From Massilia sp. 9096 (lineage in GTDB: Bacteria > Pseudomonadota > Gammaproteobacteria > Burkholderiales > Burkholderiaceae_D): 64,000 bases of DNA. Numbering within the stretch: the first letter of the stretch is position 1; every line of letters starts with the position of its first letter. The stretch is taken from assembly GCF_000745265.1 (NCBI RefSeq), contig NZ_JQNN01000002.1, positions 62,001-126,000 of the forward strand, in the 5' to 3' direction. Position numbers and translations under genes: made by a program. Below, one piece after another: positions 53,144-61,280 of the stretch. The notes below the pieces were generated by a model, which worked only from the letters and a program-made list of their open reading frames with translations, ran no database searches and was not told the DNA's origin.

Positions 53144-53730
53144 GGTTCTGTCGCATTGCTAAGCGTTAAGCGAAGCGTTTCGGACCGAGCGTGGTCCAGC
53201 TTATACTGGACGGACTGTTCCCGCCAGCGCATAGAATTGATCGGCAATCGACGAGGCGACGACATCGATCGCAAACTGACCCTTACGGATCATATGCATG
53301 AGATCAATGCCTGCGAGCACATTGCTGGCGGCGCTAAACGACTTGAAGCCCAGCATCGGCTTGGTCACACGCTTAATCGCATGATGGTCTTGTTTGATAA
53401 TGTTGTTGAGGTACTTGCCCTGGCGAACTACGATCAGGACCGCCGTACTGCTGTTGATCTCATCGATCGCGGTCTTGTCGGCGCCGTTTTTATCCATTGC
53501 GATCTTTGTCGGAGCGCCGTGCTCACGCATGGCTTTGTCGAAGAACCGCCGGGTAGCAATGTCACGATGCGCCGTCAAGAGGAAATCGACGGTCTTGCAT
53601 TCCTTGTCGACAGCACGGTAGAGATACTTCCAGACACCCTTGACCTTCATGTACGTCTCGTCCATTCGCCAGCTGGCTCCAACCTTGCGTTTGTGCTTGC
53701 GCGACAGCTTTTCGATCAGCAAAGGCCCGG
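53144..53730 (-). pseudogene. IS6-family transposase, 5'-truncated copy
   Basis: About the last 175 residues of the same IS6 transposase type as at 5335: IEKLSRKHKRKVGASWRMDE, KGVWKYLYRAVDKECKTVDF, MDKNGADKTAIDEINS, YLNNIIKQDHHAIKRVTKPM. Intact frame but no N-terminal helix-turn-helix, so inactive. Left end GGTTCTGTCGCATT at 53144. Its broken end abuts a truncated array gene. Confidence 0.88.
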
Positions 53731-53732
53731 CA

Positions 53733-54078
53733 GCTTGGCTTTTTGGTAGAAGGGTTAGATACGGAGACGATCGAAGACTGCCTTTTGCACGTTCAGCGGC
53801 TCGCACCCACAACTGATTCCTCGGCCGAACTAGAGTCTTTTATCTACTATTGGCGTTTAGACGCCTTCCTGCCGTATCCGGGTGCTCCCAAACCACCGCC
53901 GCCGGGCGTTGCAATCAGCAATTTTTACCGCCAGTTCTACGAAAGCCTTGGCCGGGAAAGAGCATCAAATCCGTGCCGCGTCCAGAACTGCAGGCGTGGC
54001 GCGATACAGTACAGTGTCTTGTGTCGAGTTAATCACTTCGAAAGCATTCAGAAAAAGCCATGTCAGTTTAACGACTAG
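53733..54078 (+). pseudogene. 3' part of an array gene truncated by IS6
   Basis: About 112 codons open from the IS6 junction (LVEGLDTETIEDCLLHVQRL, AELESFIYYWRLDAFLPYPG, AISNFYRQFYESLGRERASN) and ending CRRGAIQYSVLCRVNHFESI, QKKPCQFND. The Cys spacing near the end (NPCRVQNC...LCRV...KPC) suggests a metal site. No start codon of its own is credible. Followed at once by CBR34 in reverse orientation. Confidence 0.6.
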
Positions 54079-54079
54079 C

Positions 54080-54187
54080 GAAAGGCCGCTGCGAGTCGGG
54101 TGCCGCCTATAGGGCCGGTGCGTTATCTTTTCGTCTCGGCAACATGCTATGCTGGCTCGACCGTCCGCAATCGGCCAGAAGCAGACA
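54080..54187 (-). repeat. CBR34, cassette-border repeat in reverse orientation
   Basis: Complement reads GTCTGCTTCTGGCCGATTGC, AGCCAGCATAGCATGTTGCC, and the arm GCGGCC. First reversed copy; the gene it follows is on the plus strand. Confidence 0.88.
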
Positions 54188-54304
54188 TGCGACATGTCTT
54201 GTCAAATCTGGCAAACGCATCAACCGTGTACAGTTAAAATTAACTACTGATTTATTTCCACTGTCGAGCTCGTGTAGTCATCTATTCTCGAGTGTCAGGA
54301 ATAT

Positions 54305-54327
54305 GCCCGCGCCGAGCGGGCTTTTTT
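54305..54327 (+). terminator. Rho-independent terminator
   Basis: GCCCGC-GCCGA-GCGGGC followed by TTTTTT. Ends a plus-strand transcript from the truncated array gene/CBR34 side. Confidence 0.8.
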
Positions 54328-54469
54328 ACGGTTACCGCACTGGGCTGCGCAGCTATACGCCTGCTACAGCGTCGCGAACGGCTAATTCGCTCAGAGCGTG
54401 TACACTAGGTTTTCCACCAGCTAGTTAGACAGGTTGGCAGTAACCCAACCTTTCACCTGCGGGCGGCCT

Positions 54470-54733
54470 ATGTTCCCTTTCTACAATTCAATCACATACC
54501 ATCTTACGCCCCGCGGTTGGCGTGGTGGCAACGTACAGCGAGAAGGTCTTCCATTCCTATGCAGGCCTGCTCCATTGGACAAAGTACTCAGCTTTGTTTA
54601 CACAACTGCCATAGATAGCGAAGGGTACCGTGCTCAAAGCCGCGAAGAAATCTGGCGCAGTCGCGACGCACATCGGATCTACGTCCTACTGGTCAAGTAT
54701 GGCCCTGCACCAGACCAGATGTCTTCTGGCTAA
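54470..54733 (+). CDS. Small hypothetical protein, tandem paralog A
   Basis: 87 aa from ATG 54470 (MFPFYNSITYHLTPRGWRGG). Contains RPAPLDKVLSFVYTTAIDSE and SREEIWRSRDAHRIYVLLVK. It is paralogous to the next gene: same MFP(F/Y) start, YHLTP(R/Q)GW, D(K/Q)VLS and (S/T)..EIWRS(R/G)D. Length and composition are typical of the array. Function unknown. Confidence 0.65.
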   Translation: MFPFYNSITYHLTPRGWRGGNVQREGLPFLCRPAPLDKVLSFVYTTAIDSEGYRAQSREEIWRSRDAHRIYVLLVKYGPAPDQMSSG

Positions 54734-54739
54734 CCGCGG

Positions 54740-54994
54740 ATGTTTCCTTACTGCGAGCTGGTGTGCTATCACCTTACGCCCCAAGGTTGGTTTGTCGGCG
54801 ACAAATACGTTCGTTTTGGAATTTGGCTTCGAAAGCCAGCACCTGCGGATCAAGTGCTCAGCGTCGTTAGCAGAACAATAACTGCCCGGAATGGTTTGAC
54901 TCTACATACGTCACAAGAAATCTGGCGAAGCGGTGATCATGTTCTAGTTATAGGCCTCATGGCACGCTTCGGTGCCATACCCACAGTTTTTTGA
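54740..54994 (+). CDS. Small hypothetical protein, tandem paralog B
   Basis: 84 aa, starts 7 bp after the stop of paralog A (MFPYCELVCYHLTPQGWFVG), with KPAPADQVLSVVSRTITARN and TSQEIWRSGDHVLVIGLMAR. The two share roughly 40 percent identity by eye. Tandem duplication of a gene without a CBR between the copies, so the pair is one unit. Confidence 0.65.
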   Translation: MFPYCELVCYHLTPQGWFVGDKYVRFGIWLRKPAPADQVLSVVSRTITARNGLTLHTSQEIWRSGDHVLVIGLMARFGAIPTVF

Positions 54995-55062
54995 TTTGCA
55001 TTTTCGACTACTCATCACCTTTGAGCCTGTACTCATCAAGACACGGTACTGGCGATAGAGGA

Positions 55063-55293
55063 TTACTTCTCAACGATGTTGGCCGTTCCACCCTGTCCAG
55101 CGGCGGCAAGCGCCCCTAAGATCATCATCCGGGACTCGTGTGTTTCTGCTAATCCGGACTGGGTGAGGTCGAGCAGTGCTCGAGTAATCGATAGCACTTG
55201 TGTAGGGTCAAGCGCATCCGTAAAGATGTCCGTTATTTTCTTTCCGGTAATTTGCATGATCACAAGATTGCTCTTCGGCGGCCCCCCGTTCAT
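55063..55293 (-). CDS. Small hypothetical protein
   Basis: 76 aa, ATG 55293 with AGAGGGA upstream. Seen: LVIMQITGKKITDIFTDALD, PTQVLSITRALLDLTQSG, RMMILGALAAAGQGGTA; helical and amphipathic. No family recognised. Minus strand in a section where most genes are plus. Confidence 0.55.
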   Translation of the reverse strand: MNGGPPKSNLVIMQITGKKITDIFTDALDPTQVLSITRALLDLTQSGLAETHESRMMILGALAAAGQGGTANIVEK

Positions 55294-55459
55294 AACATCC
55301 CTCTTATGTAAATATAATGGTCAGTGAGGGAACGTTTAGCTCAAGCTCCTTATATTCGATAGTACTCTAGGTCGCTAGCAACTGTATTTATAAAGACTCA
55401 AGTTGCTTCGGTTTGATGCATGTCAAGCTCCTGTCATGAACTAAGCGCATCGTTAGCTG

Positions 55460-55660
55460 ATGAACCGCAGATCAGACCGCTACAATGCCTTGCTCATCAA
55501 TGCCGCTATCCATGCTGCTGCTTCGCATGGGGTTGTAGGCGCAGCAAAGGAGCTCCTTAACCTTGGCATCCCTTGGCACGTCGTTATGCGGGTGCTGAGC
55601 CGGCCTGGAGAGAGGCGTACCTACTCACGTACCGGCCTAGCCGAGCTCAGCAGCAATTAG
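55460..55660 (+). CDS. Small hypothetical protein
   Basis: 66 aa (MNRRSDRYNALLINAAIHAA), with AAKELLNLGIPWHVVMRVLS as an amphipathic helix pair and a basic end PGERRTYSR. Complete, no family recognised. Could be a small regulator; nothing proves it. Confidence 0.5.
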   Translation: MNRRSDRYNALLINAAIHAAASHGVVGAAKELLNLGIPWHVVMRVLSRPGERRTYSRTGLAELSSN

Positions 55661-55793
55661 CATCACTGCGCCGAGCTGTGTGATTGGCAGCGACGAGCCT
55701 GCTGAGGTGTTTGTACTACTTTGATTGCGTTTATCGGTTGAAAAAAAGCTAAGAGCAGCCGTTCGGTAAGCAACGGGCAAAGAGTTGAAAACA

Positions 55794-56158
55794 TTAGTTG
55801 CTAGTTTTGAACCATGCGTTTATTTTTAGGCCGTCATCGAAGGTTTCGCTGACCGACTGATACTGTCCGGTGTCGGAAGTACGGGCGATTAGCTTATTGT
55901 CTACGTAGAAACGGATCGGACGCTGTGGCTAGTAAATGCCTGGGCACCACGCTGCAAACTGCTTCATCAATGCCACTCTGGCTGACACCGGCATATTTCG
56001 TGTTTGCGCACGCCAGTGAAGTCGATGACCGGTTTGACGTCGCTCCAAGTGCCGAAACCTTTCATGCTTGTCCGCTCAGATTTAACGGCTTCAGGATCGC
56101 AGGTCGCACATACGTTGGCTGACAACAGGCAACACCGTAGAAGAATTACGTTGCGCAC
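55794..56158 (-). pseudogene. Decayed exported-protein gene
   Basis: A start MRNVILLRCCLLSANVCATC, then RTSMKGFGTWSDVKPVIDFT, runs into a stop after CRCQPEWH. A neighbouring frame continues ALMKQFAAWCPGIY, then an in-frame stop, then RPIRFYVDNKLIARTSDTGQ and GLKINAWFKTSN to 55794. One frameshift and one nonsense change in a gene of about 120 codons. Remnant of an array gene. Confidence 0.5.
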
Positions 56159-56345
56159 GTTCGTTCCATCCGGTCAAGATGCGTAAGCTTCACAGGCGTC
56201 TGTGCGCAAAAACGCGTCCTTTGTCACCGCCGTGGTACTTAGCACAAATGCTATAGTGCTTCGATCTCGCTAAACACACGTCGACCATCGTTACTAGTAC
56301 GAGCCATCCCAAAGTTAGCTCAATGATCGGGTAACTGTCACTAGC

Positions 56346-56409
56346 TACGTCTGCTTTGGGTCGGAAGCGGACGGCTGTGTTAGTCTGCAACCGGCCAACA
56401 GCGGACGTT
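56346..56409 (-). repeat. CBR35, short reverse cassette-border repeat
   Basis: ACGTCTGCTTTGGGTCGG at one end and CCGGCCAACAGCGGACGT at the other; 64 bp, no central block. Confidence 0.82.
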
Positions 56410-56557
56410 CCTTTACATGCTTTACAGATTGGTGAGCAGCTTGAGGTAGCTTCAGGCGGTACCACCGCGCCTGTGTGTTGCGACTTCACAGCTAGCAAGT
56501 CGAGCATCGGATTACCACGCCATAATAATCAGCGACGATTTCAATTAGAAAGCAAAC

Positions 56558-56968
56558 ATGAATACGTATAGTAGAGAAATGAAAAAGTTCTTTGCGAGGT
56601 TTTTAACCTTAGCGGCGCTGCCATTAATCTCTCATGCTCAATATATGAGAGCTGAGGGTAATTTCGTATCGAAATCGGCCGAGTTAAAAACAATTGTCCT
56701 TGACTCTCAGAAAGGCGTAGTCGCTGCGTCTGCGGTAGTCACAGCAGGAGCCTGCTCAGGAACTATTGCCGGTATAGGAAAAATGAATGGAACGACGCTT
56801 TTGATTGAGCCTTATGAAAAGGTCGAGGGTGGAGAACGATGCGTATTGCGAGTTAATTTCGATTCCGAATGGAAAAAAGCCAAGATGATAGAGGGTGAGA
56901 ACTGTGCTCCATATCATGGGGATGCTTGCTCTTGGGAAGGCGAGGAGGTAAAGCGAAAAGGGCATTAG
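56558..56968 (+). CDS. Exported hypothetical protein, array gene (reverse arm)
   Basis: 136 aa with signal peptide (KKFFARFLTLAALPLISHAQ); a start at the second ATG 56579 is also possible. Mature part has paired Cys (GACSGTIAG, GERCVLRV, ENCAPYHGDACSW) and is beta-rich. Not recognised. Followed 56 bp later by CBR36 in reverse orientation, which keeps the gene-repeat order seen on the other strand. Confidence 0.7.
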   Translation: MNTYSREMKKFFARFLTLAALPLISHAQYMRAEGNFVSKSAELKTIVLDSQKGVVAASAVVTAGACSGTIAGIGKMNGTTLLIEPYEKVEGGERCVLRVNFDSEWKKAKMIEGENCAPYHGDACSWEGEEVKRKGH

Positions 56969-57023
56969 CTTACGTATTGATAAGGATAATTGAGGTCGGC
57001 AGTTACATATGCGAACATTTACG

Positions 57024-57130
57024 AACGTCCGGTATGGGTCGATTTCAGCCGGCCGTGAAACTTCGTGAAGTTTTCTTCGCGTCAACCTGCTATGCCGACC
57101 TGAACGGCTTCAATCGGCCAATAGCAGTGG
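57024..57130 (-). repeat. CBR36, full reverse cassette-border repeat
   Basis: AACGTCCGGTATGGGTCGAT, GTCAACCTGCTATGCCGACC, CTTCAATCGGCCAATAGC. Confidence 0.85.
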
Positions 57131-57264
57131 TAAATACTCGCTATTTTTGGCGACGTTACTCTACCAGATGAGTGTAGCGGCTTACGGTATGTAGTGTTAT
57201 GTGATCGTGGTCTAATACAATTATTATCATTTAAAGAAGCCTACCTTCAGCTACCTATCACACG

Positions 57265-57738
57265 TCAACACCCGCTATCAAGTACGGCTACTTTCGAAGG
57301 CGTAATTGTTGTGCTAACAGCCGTTGCCTCCGAATAGATTGCCGTACACGTTGCAGCGGTAGCGGCACCCTTCGGTGACACGATTAGATCTCGGCCATTA
57401 ACCGTAATCGTCCAATCATCGGTAGTCAGACCCGCCGCTGTCGCGGTTGTCGCAGCTGACGACGGATATCCGATCACTATCGCAACAGCAACGCCTTCCA
57501 TGTTGACGGAGTTTGTTCCGGAACCATTTATCAACCACTTCCCATGCGTCATGGCACTGACTGTAGCCAAGGAGCCTCCCGCGGCGTGAACGTTGGCCCT
57601 TCGGGCATCGCTGCTGAGGTCCGCAAACTTCGGTAGGGCGGTAGCAGCTAAGATTCCTAAGATGACGATAACAGTGATCAGCTCTACTAAGGTAAAACCA
57701 CTTTGGGCCGTTGAGACAGGAAATTGCCTTGGCTTCAC
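57265..57738 (-). CDS. Type IV pilin/prepilin, MSHA-like
   Basis: 157 aa from a GTG at 57738 (TTGGAGC upstream). The prepilin motif is textbook: AQSG-FTLVELITVIVILGILAATALPKF, with cleavage after Gly and Glu at +5; FADLSSDARRANVHAAGGSL and a C-terminal DSGC follow, as in MshA-type pilins with a disulfide near the end (ATCTAIY ... DSGC). No pilus assembly genes are nearby, so it is an orphan, presumably using machinery encoded elsewhere. Confidence 0.92.
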   Translation of the reverse strand: MKPRQFPVSTAQSGFTLVELITVIVILGILAATALPKFADLSSDARRANVHAAGGSLATVSAMTHGKWLINGSGTNSVNMEGVAVAIVIGYPSSAATTATAAGLTTDDWTITVNGRDLIVSPKGAATAATCTAIYSEATAVSTTITPSKVAVLDSGC

Positions 57739-58068
57739 TAAAGCTCCAAGTAAAAAGTTGATCGGGATACATCAGTTTGAGTGCATAGGCGTATCGAAGA
57801 TAGGCCTAGTACTTACATAGTTCTATGATAGCATTACTAGTTGAATATAATCAACAATGTTGGAACTGAATCTGTTTGAATGCTATATATCGATATGGCA
57901 CTTCTGTTCTGATGGTCGCTTGAGTGCCTTCGATCAACCGATCGTGATATCTGCGGAATTTCCTTTATTGCAACCTAATGTCCTGCGCCAAAGATCCGTG
58001 CCCGCCAGCTACTAGCGTTCAAATGTCGAACGAGCAAGTATGAACAAAAGAAAAGCTGAAAACTCGAC
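57739..58068. other. 330-bp intergenic region, AT-rich
   Basis: No gene recognised; includes the pilin promoter side. Confidence 0.4.
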
Positions 58069-58200
58069 ATGAGTTCACAAAATTCCGAGTATAAGAAAAG
58101 TGATACCGGCTCTGGTACCCAAAGCGATCAAACGCCAGTACTCGCCATCATCTTCGTTGTGTTGATCGCACTCTGCGTTGGTGTACGTCTGTTAATTTGA
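58069..58200 (+). CDS. 43-aa single-pass membrane peptide, array gene
   Basis: MSSQNSEYKKSDTGSGTQSD then TPVLAIIFVVLIALCVGVRL and LI, stop TGA at 58200: a short polar head and one transmembrane helix. It ends 24 bp before CBR37, exactly where an array gene is expected, so I consider it real although small. Function unknown. Confidence 0.55.
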   Translation: MSSQNSEYKKSDTGSGTQSDQTPVLAIIFVVLIALCVGVRLLI

Positions 58201-58223
58201 GTGCGTCTAAATAGTCGAGAACG

Positions 58224-58331
58224 AACGTCTGCAAGGGGGCGGAAGCGGCCTGTGGCGACAGTCCGAGAGTTTGTCGACGCGGCAACATGCTATGCTGGCT
58301 CGGCCGGCCGCAAACGGCCAGGAGCAGACGT
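58224..58331 (-). repeat. CBR37, full reverse cassette-border repeat
   Basis: AACGTCTGCAAGGGGGCGGA, GCGGCAACATGCTATGCTGG, ACGGCCAGGAGCAGACGT. Confidence 0.92.
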
Positions 58332-58384
58332 ACCCGGGCGGAGTGGTTAACTCAACGGGTCTTCAACTAACTGACGCAAAGCAT

Positions 58385-58744
58385 ATGAAAATCGTTACTA
58401 CAAGAGATAGCGTGGCGATGGGCGATGACGTCGATGCCCCGCATGAACAGCAATTCTCATTCCCAGATTCGACGTCCGTTGAACAGGCCATCGATCAGAT
58501 AGTAAAGTCCGGATACCTAGCAAGCGTGCAAGGTGGAGCAACGTGGTCCGCGGTATCTCGCGTACCCGTAGCTGTCGTGGCACAAGCATGGGGGCAAAGT
58601 CGGCCTGTTAGCTGGCGACCACAGGAACTCGGTTCACTCAAATTCGAAGGCGGCTCTATCAGGCTGCATTTCAACTACCATGCCCAGCTAGACCCCGAGA
58701 TTGTTCTCGAGGTATTGAAGCGGTTGAAATTGGATTTGTCGTAG
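58385..58744 (+). CDS. Hypothetical protein, array gene (reverse arm)
   Basis: 119 aa from ATG 58385 (MKIVTTRDSVAMGDDVDAPH). An alpha-beta fold is likely: FSFPDSTSVEQAIDQIVKSG, WSAVSRVPVAVVAQAWGQSR, LGSLKFEGGSIRLHFNYHAQ, ILEVLKRLKLDLS-like end. Not recognised. The frame is open upstream through CBR37, giving a spurious MLARP N-terminus. CBR38 follows after 52 bp. Confidence 0.7.
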   Translation: MKIVTTRDSVAMGDDVDAPHEQQFSFPDSTSVEQAIDQIVKSGYLASVQGGATWSAVSRVPVAVVAQAWGQSRPVSWRPQELGSLKFEGGSIRLHFNYHAQLDPEIVLEVLKRLKLDLS

Positions 58745-58796
58745 AGTTGCCGACGTGCGCATTTCGAAAACACCGATCGGCCCTGCTGTCTCCATC

Positions 58797-58905
58797 AACG
58801 TCTGCTCTGGGTCGGGACAGGCCTGTCGTGACAGTCTGAGAGTTTGTCGACTCGGCAACATGCTATGCTGACTCGACCGTCTGCAACCGGCCAGAAGCGG
58901 CCCTT
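58797..58905 (-). repeat. CBR38, full reverse cassette-border repeat
   Basis: AACGTCTGCTCTGGGTCGGG, CGGCAACATGCTATGCTGAC, AACCGGCCAGAAGCGGCC. Confidence 0.92.
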
Positions 58906-59108
58906 GACAGAACTGCCTTGCCTAGGACAAACTTCAGTTTCGAACACCGCGAAAAACGATGGTTTACTTTGCGTGACTGTCATAGTCATACAGCTAGCCC
59001 ATCGCATACACGCCGCTTAGCACTTCTGTGAGGTAGGCCAGCGTTTCCCCCGACTCCGTCGGAATTTTTTGAGCTTGCGCGCTTTTTGCCGCATACGCTC
59101 AGATCGGA

Positions 59109-60272
59109 ATGCGCCAAATGGCTTACCCTGCACGCCCACTTCATTCAACACCCCCATGTATCGCTATTATCGGCGCTGGCTTAGCCGGTTTGACGCTTGC
59201 GCGTGTTTTGCACCTCAACGGCATACCATCCGTCATTTACGAGGGCGAAGCTTCGCCTACGGCACGAGCTCAAAGGGGATTACTCGATATCCACGAGTAC
59301 AACGGACAGCTGGGGCTGAAAGCGGCCGGCCTGCATGAGGCGTTTCTTGCCCTTGCACTACCTGGTGAAAATGCCAAGCGCGTCGTCGACAAGCATGGCA
59401 CCGTGTTGTTTGACAAGCCCGGCTCGAACTCTAGTGCAAGGCCCGAGGTTGAGCGAGGTGCGTTGCGAGACCTTTTAATCGCTTCGTTGCCGGCCCGTAC
59501 CATCCAATGGGGAAGCAAGCTCGCACAGGCCATTCCACTTGCTAACGGGCGGCATCAATTAATGTTCGCAAACGGCGCCACGGTCGAAACGGACCTGCTC
59601 GTTGGGGCCGACGGTGCATGGTCGAGAGTACGGCCCTTGGTCTCGTCCGCCACGCCACAATATAGTGGCACGTCCTTTATCGAAAACCGCCTATTTAACG
59701 GCTCAGCCCAACATCCCGCAAGCGCGATGGCCATTGGCTCAGGTACTTTAATGGCGGTGGCGCCAGGCAGAGCGATCCTGGCGCATCACCATGCGAATGG
59801 CATGCTGCATACCTATATTGCTGTGAATAAACCAGAATCATGGATCGCTGCCCTTGATTTCAGCCGGACAACAGACGCGCTTAACAGCATCGCTATAGAA
59901 TTCGCTGGGTGGAATGCACAGCTTCTAGCGCTGGCAACCGCGAGCGATACCGTGCCAGTCGTGTGGCCCATATATGCGTTGCCAGTGGACCATCGATGGA
60001 AACGAATCCCTGGAGTCACGCTGGTTGGTGATGCTGCACATTTGATGTCGCCGTTTGCAGGCGAAGGCGCAAACCTTGCACTGTTTGACGGTGCTGAACT
60101 CGCGACCGCGCTTTGCACTTATCCCGATGACATTGAGGCAGCGTTGGCAACCTATGAACTGAAGCTATTTGCACGCAGTTCCGCTGTGGCCCTGGAGAGT
60201 GCACAAAATCATCTACGCTTCTTCGGTGACGAAGCGCCCCGAAGCGTGGTTGCGATGTTCACGACGCGTTGA
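59109..60272 (+). CDS. FAD-dependent monooxygenase, Tet(X)-like subgroup
   Basis: 387 aa, full length for the family. FAD-binding Rossmann motif [20 protein letters not shown] near residue 15, ERGTRAQ-type loop [20 protein letters not shown], second motif [15 protein letters not shown] near 160, and third motif [31 protein letters not shown] near 300. This order and the LDIHEYNGQ segment are close to TetX-type and related monooxygenases. Activity on tetracyclines cannot be inferred from sequence: most relatives act on other aromatics. Last gene of the reversed array stretch. Confidence 0.88.
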   Translation: MRQMAYPARPLHSTPPCIAIIGAGLAGLTLARVLHLNGIPSVIYEGEASPTARAQRGLLDIHEYNGQLGLKAAGLHEAFLALALPGENAKRVVDKHGTVLFDKPGSNSSARPEVERGALRDLLIASLPARTIQWGSKLAQAIPLANGRHQLMFANGATVETDLLVGADGAWSRVRPLVSSATPQYSGTSFIENRLFNGSAQHPASAMAIGSGTLMAVAPGRAILAHHHANGMLHTYIAVNKPESWIAALDFSRTTDALNSIAIEFAGWNAQLLALATASDTVPVVWPIYALPVDHRWKRIPGVTLVGDAAHLMSPFAGEGANLALFDGAELATALCTYPDDIEAALATYELKLFARSSAVALESAQNHLRFFGDEAPRSVVAMFTTR

Positions 60273-60302
60273 AAGAAAAGCTCAGCGGATAAGTCCGGCA
60301 CA

Positions 60303-60380
60303 TGTACGCTTCGGGTCGGTTGCGTGCTGCCGCGGGATCTCTGAATTTTCAAAATAGCGACCTGCTATGCTGGGCCGAGA
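60303..60380 (-). repeat. CBR39, diverged reverse cassette-border repeat
   Basis: TGTACGCTTCGGGTCGGTTG, then GCGACCTGCTATGCTGGGCC; the far arm is lost. Right-hand limit of the array in this window. Confidence 0.7.
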
Positions 60381-60516
60381 GGGATTCGGCTAAAACCGGT
60401 TCTTCAAGGATCACACTCCGTCCTGGCTGACGGGCAGCGATAGTTCCAGTGATTGTGCCGGTTATCTCAGCATTCGTCGTGATATCCTCAAGCGGTCCAC
60501 ATAGCAATGCACGTCG

Positions 60517-61194
60517 TTAAATTTCCTCTTTTATCAGCGGTGTTGCAATACCCAAAGCCGGCAAGACCACACCGTCGATGATTTCGGCCAGAAAAGCGTA
60601 ATCAAATGGGCGGCGTTGTATCAGCGCCCGGTACGCGGCCAGCGATGGAATGATCTGGGCAACAGTATCTATTTGCGCGTTAGCGTTCGCCTCGCCGCGT
60701 GCGCATGCCCGTTCAATCAAGATGCGGTTCGCAGCGACCCAAGGCGCCACGATCGCATCATGGCCCGCCTCAGCAAGTGCCGGATGTTGCGCTAGCATTG
60801 CGGCAACGCCCGCCATCGCCCTCATCTTTTGCTCTGCCTGCTCGACTGACTGTGGCCGGAATAACGCCAGCAGGTCTCCACGCAACGTGCCGGTATCTGG
60901 CAACTGGTCCAGGTCGATAAGGCTACGCTTCATCCGGCCCACCGCCTCGACCACCATCTCGCCCTTCGAAGGCCATCTGCGATAAACCGTCGCCTTGCCC
61001 GCCTTGGCGCGTACAGCAACCATATCCATGGTCATGCGCTCATACCCAACTTCGGAAAGGATCGCGATCGCCGCCTCGAGAATTGCCTCGTCGCGTGTAG
61101 CGTCGCGTGGCCTACCGCCCCCCTCTCGCTGCTGAACTGACAGAGATTGCGTCTCGATATGCACGGGTTCGTGCTGCACTTGTTTCAATTTCAT
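60517..61194 (-). CDS. TetR family transcriptional regulator
   Basis: 225 aa from ATG 61194. TetR helix-turn-helix at about residues 35-80: RDEAILEAAIAILSEVGYERMTMDMVAVRAKAGKATVYRRWPSKGEMV. The C-terminal region fits the TetR_C_16-like group (FDYAFLAEIIDGVVLPALG). Divergent from the aldo/keto reductase operon and very probably its repressor, given the dyad between them. Confidence 0.92.
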   Translation of the reverse strand: MKLKQVQHEPVHIETQSLSVQQREGGGRPRDATRDEAILEAAIAILSEVGYERMTMDMVAVRAKAGKATVYRRWPSKGEMVVEAVGRMKRSLIDLDQLPDTGTLRGDLLALFRPQSVEQAEQKMRAMAGVAAMLAQHPALAEAGHDAIVAPWVAANRILIERACARGEANANAQIDTVAQIIPSLAAYRALIQRRPFDYAFLAEIIDGVVLPALGIATPLIKEEI

Positions 61195-61215
61195 AATTTC
61201 GATACTATTCGGTTC

Positions 61216-61233
61216 CGGAACTATAAAGTTCCG
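61216..61233. promoter_or_regulatory. TetR operator candidate CGGAACT-N4-AGTTCCG
   Basis: Perfect 7-bp inverted repeat, CGGAACT at 61216-61222 and AGTTCCG at 61227-61233, centred between the divergent TetR and aldo/keto reductase starts; flanking ACTAT/ATAGT adds further symmetry. Confidence 0.65.
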
Positions 61234-61280
61234 TATAGTGACGGTTGGCTTTTTATTTTGCAACAACAAAGGACAAGATT

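Noticed and set aside
56190..56507. 105-codon minus-strand ORF
   Set aside because: It runs through CBR35 and has no family or ribosome site; treated as an artefact of the open repeat.
59109..60272. Assigning the name tet(X)
   Set aside because: Only the subgroup features are visible; the tetracycline-binding residues cannot be judged without an alignment.
12366..60380. CBR copies as a CRISPR array
   Set aside because: Copies are 30-110 bp, imperfect, spaced by whole genes of 250-1300 bp, and no cas genes are present.
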